A DNA stretch of 64,000 bases, taken from positions 14,093 through 78,092 of the forward strand of contig CAZROT010000008.1 in assembly GCA_964601895.1 (NCBI GenBank), read 5' to 3'. Position numbers and translations under genes: made by a program. The notes beneath the pieces were generated by a model. The model worked only from the letters and a program-made list of their open reading frames with translations, did not search any database and was not told the DNA's origin. The DNA comes from CAZROT01 sp964601895 (GTDB lineage Bacteria > Pseudomonadota > Gammaproteobacteria > Enterobacterales > Enterobacteriaceae). How positions within the stretch are numbered: the stretch's first letter is position 1; each line of letters starts with the position of its first letter. Positions 53,529-59,882 of this stretch are shown in pieces.

Positions 53529-55067
53529 TTACTGCCAGCGTGCCGTCATCACTTGGGCCATGGCGGTGTGGTGGTAATCCGATGAAAAGCGCATCTGCCC
53601 GACAGCAGGGTGGGTAAATGCCGTCAGGCTGTCAACCAGACTGTCCATCGGCTCATGATGCAATGTGTCGTTAACGCTATTTGGCTCGTGCTCATCTGCC
53701 GGCTGTCCTTCAGCTAAAAGGGGATCCTGGCCATGCTGTATAACGGTATCCCCGTGTAACAGCCGGTTACTGTCACGCGGCTCATTAGGGGCGACATCCC
53801 CGGTGGCTGGCTGCAACTGGCTGATGCCTGCTTCACTGAGATTGTTCAGTTCCTCCTCTTCACCTGAATCAACGCTACCAATATTAGCGCCATTCACCTG
53901 GCTCTGAGCATTCTGGCTGATACCGGCCCATGCTTTCAGTACATTCCAGAAGGCATGAAGGATATCGACGGCTGTATTCTGGCTGTCATTATCATAGTCA
54001 CCATCCTCACAGCTGTAATCATCACAGATATCATCATCCTGGTTGTTATTATTATCCTGATTACCCTCTTCATCCCCGTCTTCCCCGGGTGTATGGTGCA
54101 GGCCGTAGATGTAGGGTGAGAACATTTTGAGGATATCATTGATGATACCGTCACGGTTATTATCATGTGCAAGAAAGCTGTTCCTGATGCTTATCTGCAC
54201 CAGGAAGCCACCTCCGGTGCCCACCCAACCACTTTGCCTGAGCTGCCCACTATTACCAGGGTCAGACAGTACACCATCGCCATTTATGCCCGACACCAGC
54301 GGGTCAACGGCAGTCTGCTGTTGCTCTTCCGCGACCAGGCTGCTACTGTCAGGCTCACCCTGATCAACGTGGACTGCGGCGCTGGCAGGGTGATGAGCTT
54401 CGCCCTGCTGCGTTTCCTTATCTCCGTAGTAAAGCTGCTGTCTGACTTCGGGCTCAGGAGTCACCTGAATGGCAGGAGAGCCGCTGTTGTCCGCTGGTAT
54501 CAGGTTTTGTGCCGGGAGCCTGGAAAGCTGGTCTGTGTGGGCATCGCCACCGATATAAGGCACGAGTGGAGAGCGTCGTGGAGGTGTTGTTTCTTTGGCT
54601 CCTGTATCCTCACCGCCACTAGTGCCGCCTGAGCTGCCAGTACCACCAGTGTCGCCGCTGCTGTTTCCTTCAACAGGGGGATTATCTCCGCCATAGCGCC
54701 GGGCATCGTTTTTAGCATCGATAATCAGGTCACCGCGCTTTATTGCTTCGTATACCTGACGCGCTATATCATCATTATTACTGGTGACATTTTTTCCAAT
54801 GTCACGCCCGACGGCGTTATTCCACTTGTCCATGTTCTTTACATTTTCGGACTGGTTACGAATAAAATCGCCATAGATCTCGTTCAGGTCACCAAAAACA
54901 TGGGCGGCCGTTTCACTATATTCCTGGGTCATGGCGCCACTGGCATAGGCATGACGAAAAGCATCCCATGCACCATCAATCTCAGTTTTCGGATTAATTC
55001 CATATTGAGATGCGTAGATATTGGCTTCCTGCAGATACCGGTTATACAGACTATCGTATCCATTCAT
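53529..55067 (-). CDS. DUF6973-like toxin candidate with RTX-type linker and shared C-terminal tail
   Basis: A 512-residue protein starting at ATG 55067 (GGGAG seven bases upstream; ATGA overlap with the lipoprotein stop). Residues 1-125 resemble the DUF6973 family: WDAFRHAYASGAMTQEYSET, then FGDLNEIYGDF and MDKWNNAVGRDIGK, an Asp/Arg-His/Glu/Asn-Asn set that looks like an active site. A Gly/Ser/Thr linker follows. The middle (PAIQVTPEPEVRQQ, AVDPLVSGINGDGV, DNNRDGIINDI) is a degenerate copy of the Ca-loop region of the giant protein at 57436-63128. An acidic stretch (DGDEEGNQDNNNNQDDD) comes next. The C-terminus (RFSSDYHHTAMAQVMTARWQ) is shared with that protein. I infer an exported toxin with the DUF domain as warhead; the activity is unproven. 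Confidence 0.75.
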   Translation of the reverse strand: MNGYDSLYNRYLQEANIYASQYGINPKTEIDGAWDAFRHAYASGAMTQEYSETAAHVFGDLNEIYGDFIRNQSENVKNMDKWNNAVGRDIGKNVTSNNDDIARQVYEAIKRGDLIIDAKNDARRYGGDNPPVEGNSSGDTGGTGSSGGTSGGEDTGAKETTPPRRSPLVPYIGGDAHTDQLSRLPAQNLIPADNSGSPAIQVTPEPEVRQQLYYGDKETQQGEAHHPASAAVHVDQGEPDSSSLVAEEQQQTAVDPLVSGINGDGVLSDPGNSGQLRQSGWVGTGGGFLVQISIRNSFLAHDNNRDGIINDILKMFSPYIYGLHHTPGEDGDEEGNQDNNNNQDDDICDDYSCEDGDYDNDSQNTAVDILHAFWNVLKAWAGISQNAQSQVNGANIGSVDSGEEEELNNLSEAGISQLQPATGDVAPNEPRDSNRLLHGDTVIQHGQDPLLAEGQPADEHEPNSVNDTLHHEPMDSLVDSLTAFTHPAVGQMRFSSDYHHTAMAQVMTARWQ

Positions 55068-55579
55068 CGTATTTCTCCCATGATTAAGTAAATGTAATTG
55101 TGCCATTCAATCTTTGTGATACCCGCCTGCGCTAAAGATGTGCAATGGGTCGGTACAAAGGCTGGCAGTAACTGCGTTTCGTATCCTAGCTGGGTTGCAC
55201 GGCTAACGATATCCAGTTTCCTGGATCGCTTAAATCTCGACAGATGTACCCTTTCAGGCTCGGCAACAACAAACGCCCAGTGAGACTCATTCGCTGTGTA
55301 CCCTGAAGCTTCCAGATAGGAATTGATGCGTGCACTTTGTGGGTGCTGCTGAGTTACACGCGTTCGATATGGATACAGAATACAGACGACCCCATCAGAT
55401 GTTTTGACGAGGCTACTCAGACGAAGAACCTGGCCGACCTTTAACTCATTCTCTAGCTGATGTTTTTTAATCAATTGCCTCCTGTCCTCTGAATCGCATC
55501 CCGGCATTGATATGAGCAGCATTGAGAAAAAAACCGCCACAAGCACCCGCCACGACTTGAATAAAGTCTGCACATTCAC
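55064..55579 (-). CDS. Putative lipoprotein 1 of tandem array (immunity candidate)
   Basis: A 171-residue lipoprotein with a GTG start at 55579 (AGGAG seven bases upstream), a signal sequence and the lipobox-like end LLISMPGC; the mature part begins CDSEDRRQLIKKHQLENELK. Conserved with its two neighbours: LENELKVGQVL, VVCILYPY, SARINSYLEASGY, WAFVVAEPERVHL and the C-terminal IYLIMGEIR. Its start overlaps the stop of the upstream 65-aa gene (GTGA), and its stop overlaps the toxin-candidate start (ATGA). I do not recognise the family. Strict coupling to a toxin candidate and envelope location suggest an immunity role; an export accessory role is the alternative. Confidence 0.75.
   Translation of the reverse strand: MNVQTLFKSWRVLVAVFFSMLLISMPGCDSEDRRQLIKKHQLENELKVGQVLRLSSLVKTSDGVVCILYPYRTRVTQQHPQSARINSYLEASGYTANESHWAFVVAEPERVHLSRFKRSRKLDIVSRATQLGYETQLLPAFVPTHCTSLAQAGITKIEWHNYIYLIMGEIR
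55379..55502. repeat. Near-identical tract shared by lipoprotein genes 1 and 2 (copy 1)
   Basis: About 124 bp differing at only a few positions from 56084-56208, covering the codons from the mature N-terminus to VVC. Flanking parts of the two genes are clearly more diverged, so the tract looks like recent gene conversion or a purged block. Confidence 0.75.
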
Positions 55580-55773
55580 AGCGTATCTCCTGCAACACCA
55601 AAAATATGGGCAGGCGTTTCACTGTATTCCCGCGTCATGGCGCCGCTGGCATACCCATGACGGAAGGCATCCCATGTACCACCTTTATCAGTTTTCGGAT
55701 CGAGTCCATAATGGGCTGCGTATGCTTTGGCTTCTGTATGGTACCGGTCGTACAGACTGTTATATCCACTCAT
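55576..55773 (-). CDS. Truncated DUF6973-like N-terminal fragment 1 (65 aa)
   Basis: This 65-residue product starts at ATG 55773 with GGGAG upstream (MSGYNSLYDRYHTEAKAYAA) and matches the first 60 residues of the toxin candidate at 53529-55067, including TWDAFRHGYASGAMTREYSE. It then ends in VAGDTL, encoded by sequence that is the ribosome-binding site of the next lipoprotein gene. The second half of the domain, with the MDxxNN motif, is missing. It overlaps lipoprotein genes by four bases at both ends. It may be a by-product of tandem duplication kept as a translational coupler, or a small regulator; catalytic activity is unlikely. Confidence 0.65.
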   Translation of the reverse strand: MSGYNSLYDRYHTEAKAYAAHYGLDPKTDKGGTWDAFRHGYASGAMTREYSETPAHIFGVAGDTL

Positions 55774-56285
55774 TTTATTTCTCCCATGATTAAGAAAATT
55801 CCATTGTGTGATTCAATTTTTGTCAGCGTCGCATGCGCCAGGGATGCGCAACCTGCCGGCACAAAGCCTGGTGGTAACTGCGCTTTCTCCTCTGGCTGGA
55901 CTGGGTAACGAAAGGCGTGCAGCTCATCGGAACGCCGAAATCTTGACAGATGTACCCTTTCAGGTTCGGCAACAACAAACGCCCACCGACCCTCATCCCC
56001 CGTATAGCCTGATGCCTTCAGCCAGGCATTAATACGTGTACTTTGTGGATCCTCTCTGGCGACCCTTTCCTGGTAGGGATACAGAACACACACGACCCCA
56101 TCAGATGTTTTGACGAGGCTACTCAGACGAAGAACCTGACCGACCTTTAACTCATTCTCTAGCTGATGTTTTTTAATCAATTGCCTCCTGTCTTCTGAAT
56201 CGCATCCCAAAATCGATACGCAGAGGAGGAAGCAAAAAACCGCGGCAGGCATCCACCGTGACTTGAATAAAGTCTGCCCATTCAC
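55770..56285 (-). CDS. Putative lipoprotein 2 of tandem array (immunity candidate)
   Basis: A 171-residue paralogue of lipoprotein 1 with a GTG start at 56285 and the lipobox-like end CVSILGC. The mature N-terminal 30 residues are identical to copy 1. The rest differs more (INAWLKASGYTGDEGRWAFV, RFRRSDELHAFRYPVQPEEK) but keeps VVCVLYPY, the VAEPERVHLSRF block and IFLIMGEIK. Four-base overlaps join it to the 65-aa fragments on both sides. Maintained frame and signal in spite of divergence point to selection on this protein. The role is inferred as for copy 1; a different specificity of the variable half is possible. Confidence 0.75.
   Translation of the reverse strand: MNGQTLFKSRWMPAAVFCFLLCVSILGCDSEDRRQLIKKHQLENELKVGQVLRLSSLVKTSDGVVCVLYPYQERVAREDPQSTRINAWLKASGYTGDEGRWAFVVAEPERVHLSRFRRSDELHAFRYPVQPEEKAQLPPGFVPAGCASLAHATLTKIESHNGIFLIMGEIK
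56084..56208. repeat. Near-identical tract shared by lipoprotein genes 1 and 2 (copy 2)
   Basis: Partner of the tract at 55379-55502. It ends sharply at the codons for the lipobox region, where the two genes diverge again. Confidence 0.75.
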
Positions 56286-56479
56286 AGCGTATATCCTGCA
56301 ACACCAAAAGCATGGGCAGGCGTTTCACTGTATTCCCGCGCCATGGCACCGCTGGCATAGGCATGACGAAAGGCATCCCATTCACCATTAATCTTAGTGT
56401 TCGGATCGATGCCATAATGAAATGCGTAGGCATCGGCTTCTTCATGGTACCGGTTGTACAGACTGTTATAGTCACTCAT
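56282..56479 (-). CDS. Truncated DUF6973-like N-terminal fragment 2 (65 aa)
   Basis: Second 65-residue copy, start ATG 56479 (GGGAG upstream), sequence MSDYNSLYNRYHEEADAYAF followed by EWDAFRHAYASGAMAREYSE and ending VAGYTL. It breaks off at exactly the same place as fragment 1 and runs into the ribosome-binding site and GTG start of lipoprotein 2. It keeps the D-x-x-R-H motif but lacks the rest of the domain. It differs from fragment 1 at many positions without frameshifts, so it may be under some constraint. Confidence 0.65.
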   Translation of the reverse strand: MSDYNSLYNRYHEEADAYAFHYGIDPNTKINGEWDAFRHAYASGAMAREYSETPAHAFGVAGYTL

Positions 56480-56985
56480 TTCATTTCTCCCATGATCAAG
56501 TAAATTTCACTGTGTAATTCAATTTTTGTCAGCACCGCCTGCGCGAGGGATGCGTAATTTACCGGCACAAAGCCTGGCGGTAACTGTGTTTTATTCTTTT
56601 GCTGGATTGCATAACTAGTGACGTCCAGTTTTCTGGATAGCCGGAACTTTAATAGCTGCATTTTTTCAGGTTCGGCAACGACAAATGCCCAATGACCTTC
56701 TCCCCCCTTATAATCTGATGCCTCCAGATACGCATTGATGCGTGTGCTTTGTGGAGCTTCTCTGGCGACATCATCCTGATAGGGATAAAGAAGACAAACG
56801 TCGCCGTCAGCTATGTTGAGCACGCTGCTTAGCGGAATAATCTGGCCGACCTTGAGCTCATTTTGTAGCTGATTAATGATTTGCCTTTCATACTTTGAAT
56901 CGCATCCCGACATTGATAGGCAGAGGAGGAAGCCAAAAACCGCGGCAGGCACCCGCCGCGACTTGAATAAAGTCTGCCCATTCAC
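56476..56985 (-). CDS. Putative lipoprotein 3, first gene of the array (immunity candidate)
   Basis: Most diverged of the three lipoproteins, 169 residues from GTG 56985 (AGGAG seven bases upstream, same leader as the other copies). An in-frame ATG at 57009 lies upstream of that site and is rejected. The signal ends CLSMSGC. Shared parts: LQNELKVGQII, VCLLYPYQ, RINAYLEASDY, WAFVVAEPEKMQL and IYLIMGEMK. It lacks the KKHQ block of copies 1 and 2 and has IINQLQ instead. It heads the six-gene overlapping chain ending with the toxin candidate at 53529, so a promoter should lie within 56986-57435. Confidence 0.75.
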   Translation of the reverse strand: MNGQTLFKSRRVPAAVFGFLLCLSMSGCDSKYERQIINQLQNELKVGQIIPLSSVLNIADGDVCLLYPYQDDVAREAPQSTRINAYLEASDYKGGEGHWAFVVAEPEKMQLLKFRLSRKLDVTSYAIQQKNKTQLPPGFVPVNYASLAQAVLTKIELHSEIYLIMGEMK

Positions 56986-57435
56986 AGCGTATCTCCTGTA
57001 TATTTGCATTGAAGTTAAAATTCACACTACTAGCAGGATGGTGACTTTTACAGCAGTGATTAGCGGTTTTTCGTGCCTGATCGCGGATTTTTACAACATA
57101 AACGTAGGAGCACAGCGATGAGTCAATTCCAGCTCGCGTTGCCAGCGCTGTGCAATATTCACAGCAAGATAACCAGCATCTATAAGCCAGGCGCATACCA
57201 GCACCATCTGGCCAGGCAGTAAGATCGGGCAAAAATAAGCGCCCTTCTCCGGGGGCTGTTTATGTACAACTGAATTGTTACCAACGAGGAATCACGCGCC
57301 GACAATATGACAGCGCATATTTTACCTGGGAATATCATCGCAGCAGGCACCAGGGCTGCTGCCGGGTGGGTGAATAAGCGTAATAAGGTGTTTACAGCTT
57401 ATCTGGTGAGTGAGCTGCCATGGACAGAATAGCTG
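56986..57435. other. Gap between the giant subtilase gene and the lipoprotein array
   Basis: It holds the presumed promoter of the array and a decayed 3' flank of the giant gene. A minus-strand frame 57091-57207 (38 aa, MVLVCAWLIDAGYLAVNIAQ) and a plus-strand 41-aa frame 57307-57432 are open but have no support beyond length. The latter overlaps the repeat at 57303. Confidence 0.45.
57303..57377 (+). repeat. Diverged repeat B, 3' flank of the giant subtilase gene
   Basis: Counterpart of 53266-53339. It begins 58 bp beyond the stop codon of the C-terminal part of the giant gene. With the shared C-termini it shows that the two loci are old duplicates including their downstream DNA. Confidence 0.7.
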
Positions 57436-58305
57436 TTACTGCCATCGTGCCGTCATCACCGGTGCCAGGGCGGCGGTGTAGTGATAATCCGATGAGAAAG
57501 GCACCTGTCCGTTAGTCGGAGGAACAAATGCCGACACCATGCTGTCCATCAGATTTTCAATGGGTGCATGACGCAATGCGTCGCTAACACTCTGTGGCGC
57601 CTGCTTATCTGCCGGCTGTCCTTGCGCCACCAGGGGAGGAGGCACCAGTGCCGGTTGTGGGAGAACGTCAACGGGTTTGGGTTGTACACCAGTAACAATA
57701 AAATCACCTTCACTCAGCTGCGCAGGCATAACTGTATCCAGATAAGCCAGTTCCAGCGGTTTTCCCGTTACACCCGGTAATTGAGCGGTGATTTGTGTGC
57801 CGCGGATGGTGGCCAGCCCGTTAACAATGCCCCGGTCACGCTGCTCCAGACGTATTTCACTGAAACGACTAATACCGGCTGCCGTTAAATCCAGCTTATC
57901 GATACCGGGTCTGAAACCCTGAATCGCATTGCCATAGCGCTTTATTTCTGGCGCCTGCGCCTGAACCACAAAGTGATTGACAGCAAATTGTGGATTGCGC
58001 TGGTAAATCGTGCCCCCAAGGAGCCAGCGCATTTTGCCAGTTTCCATCGTTACACTGACAAAAGCATGTCCGCCAGTCAGATTGACTTTACCCTGACCGG
58101 CAGGCAGTTGGGTAACCGTGCTGGCACTGTTGAAATAAGACTCAGGGACTTTCAGATGCGTCTGCATCACAATATGCTGCTGCGCATTGACTGCCTCGAC
58201 GGGAACATTTTTCAGCACAATGTGCTGCGTACCCCAGGTTATCTGGGTATCTTTTCCCTGCCGGGTTAAGGTAAAGTCGCGCTCCTGTTTGTCCCGCGCG
58301 CCCAC
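57436..58305 (-). CDS. C-terminal part of the giant RTX-subtilase (after frameshift)
   Basis: A 289-residue open segment in the third frame of the giant gene. The reading extends back past its ATG (58305) to the G-tract frameshift, through GKDIFVIRKREQGNDTLHNF and VAEGDRIHLVGARD, which continue the RTX repeat of the previous segment. Further on come IQGFRPGIDKLDLTAAGISR, a typical post-RTX flank, a proline-rich hinge, and the tail PFSSDYHYTAALAPVMTARW shared with the protein at 53529. Only downstream of the shift, so it is probably not an independent gene. Confidence 0.6.
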   Translation of the reverse strand: MGARDKQERDFTLTRQGKDTQITWGTQHIVLKNVPVEAVNAQQHIVMQTHLKVPESYFNSASTVTQLPAGQGKVNLTGGHAFVSVTMETGKMRWLLGGTIYQRNPQFAVNHFVVQAQAPEIKRYGNAIQGFRPGIDKLDLTAAGISRFSEIRLEQRDRGIVNGLATIRGTQITAQLPGVTGKPLELAYLDTVMPAQLSEGDFIVTGVQPKPVDVLPQPALVPPPLVAQGQPADKQAPQSVSDALRHAPIENLMDSMVSAFVPPTNGQVPFSSDYHYTAALAPVMTARWQ

Positions 58306-59714
58306 AAGATGAATTCTGTCACCCTCTGCGACAGTAAAGTTATGCAGGGTATCATTCCCCTGCTCGCGTTTGCGGATAACAAAGATATCCTTACCCTGCC
58401 CCCGGTCAGATGATTAATGCCGCGCCCACCGTCCAGCACACTGTTTTCGCTGCCCGCAGTCAGACTGTCATTGCCGTCACCAGTGAACAGATTATGCAGG
58501 GAAGCAGGATTTATTATCGTAAGAGGTACACCATCGAGGCTTGCCCTGCCGCTCTGCAGGTCGAGTACCACGTCCCCGGTGACAGCCGCTGCATTAACGG
58601 TATTGCGCCCACCGGCAATGCCATTAACGGCGTCGTTGAGTACGCGTCGCCTGCTGTCCCTGGTCGCTGATGCCGCATATTCATCAGTGTAGATATAGGT
58701 ATCATCCGCTGTCTGCCTGCTGCCATAAGCACGCAGATGCCAGCGATTCAGGGTCAGCGGTGTGCCGCTGGTGGCATCCCTGACCTCCAGTTTCCATTCA
58801 CCCTGGGACGCTTCACCGCGATGATGGTTGCTGAGAAAGGTATGACGTAAGTTGCCCGCGCGTTTGTCCCCGACATCAGTGTCCTTCGCACCCTCCATAC
58901 CCGACGGAATCTTCCCCGGCCGGTTTAGCAGCAGGCTGTGCGTACCCGTTGGCGAAATCAGACGTACTACAGCGTCGCCAAACTGCTCAAAGTCAAGATC
59001 AAGATCGACTTCAATATGCTCTATGGTTATCCCCGGGTCCAGCTGCAGGCCATGGGTCACCACTGGCTGCGCCACCTGGCCGGGCAGGGCACTGCTGGCT
59101 TCATAAAAAAACAGATTGTGCGCGGTCTGCTGCCCCAGCCAGGTTTCGGCCAGCCGCACCGCCGCGCGCGCATCAATATGCCCAAAACCGTAATCATCGC
59201 TGGCATGCATACCGCCACCGTTCCAGCCTGTGGCTTTGTTATCACGCCATTCGGTGTGGCTGTCGTTAATGTGATACGCACTGGCTGCCAGCATGGCCTG
59301 CACATCGCGGTAGCCTGAATCAGGCCTGGCCTCGAGTATCAGTGCCACCACAGCTGAAGCTACGGGTGCGGAAAAGCTCGTGCCCTGGGTCAGGCTGCTG
59401 GTGTTTCCCTGCAAACCACCCTGGGTATTGTGCACCTGCTGACTGGTGCTGAGTATCTGGCTACCGGGTGCCGAGAGTAACAGGCTGGTGCCCGGACTGG
59501 AAAAAGGAGCAGACTGTACCCGCAGTGTCGACAGATCTCCTGCCGCATTGACAGCGCCCACCTGAATGCCGAAGCGGTGGTTATTGGTATAAGAGCCCTG
59601 AGCGCTGCCACCCTTTGCCCGGTCATTACCCCCACTGGTTACGTTGATAGTACCGAGGCCAGCCCGCCCCTGCTCGGCGGAGTAACGAATGTTCGCTACA
59701 ATAGCCGCGTCCAT
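58266..59714 (-). CDS. Subtilase (Ser half) / P-domain / RTX segment of the giant gene
   Basis: This segment lies in the same frame as the N-terminal part, after the amber codon at 59883; the frame is open from 59882 and its first ATG is 59714. It contains the oxyanion Asn region TINVTSGGNDRAKGG, the catalytic serine in LTQGTSFSAPVASAVVALIL, DDYGFGHIDARAAV, and a proprotein-convertase P domain (EVDLDLDFEQFGDAVVRLIS, GEWKLEVRDATSG). It then enters the second RTX block (LFTGDGNDSLTAGSENSVLD). The last 35 codons, from about GRVRISLL, are out of frame because of the G-tract slip. Without the upstream Asp and His it cannot be an active protease by itself. Confidence 0.7.
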   Translation of the reverse strand: MDAAIVANIRYSAEQGRAGLGTINVTSGGNDRAKGGSAQGSYTNNHRFGIQVGAVNAAGDLSTLRVQSAPFSSPGTSLLLSAPGSQILSTSQQVHNTQGGLQGNTSSLTQGTSFSAPVASAVVALILEARPDSGYRDVQAMLAASAYHINDSHTEWRDNKATGWNGGGMHASDDYGFGHIDARAAVRLAETWLGQQTAHNLFFYEASSALPGQVAQPVVTHGLQLDPGITIEHIEVDLDLDFEQFGDAVVRLISPTGTHSLLLNRPGKIPSGMEGAKDTDVGDKRAGNLRHTFLSNHHRGEASQGEWKLEVRDATSGTPLTLNRWHLRAYGSRQTADDTYIYTDEYAASATRDSRRRVLNDAVNGIAGGRNTVNAAAVTGDVVLDLQSGRASLDGVPLTIINPASLHNLFTGDGNDSLTAGSENSVLDGGRGINHLTGGRVRISLLSANASRGMIPCITLLSQRVTEFILWARGTNRSATLP

Positions 59715-59882
59715 GCTGACTGTAATATGCCTGGTCTGATTCAGTAAAAAATTCTCTTTCAGGCCCCAGCTATGGTTGGCAACATCATAGTTACTGAGAT
59801 AGCTTAACCCGCTGACATCATTGCCGCTGTTGGCGAGATAATGCCCCGCGAGCGTGGCATGGGGTGCGATACCTGTAGTGCC

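Noticed and set aside
53930..54632. Several plus-strand frames opposite the DUF6973-like gene
   Set aside because: They lie antisense to a gene with clear paralogy and good start signals; their Ser/Cys/His-rich composition reflects the acidic repeat read backwards.
57091..57207. 38-aa minus-strand frame with a hydrophobic stretch upstream of the lipoprotein array
   Set aside because: Looks peptide-like but has no clear Shine-Dalgarno and no homologue that I know; kept only as a remark in the gap entry.
52947..57435. Repeats in the island interpreted as a mobile element
   Set aside because: The repeats fit duplicated genes and their flanks; there is no transposase, and ends do not form inverted repeats.
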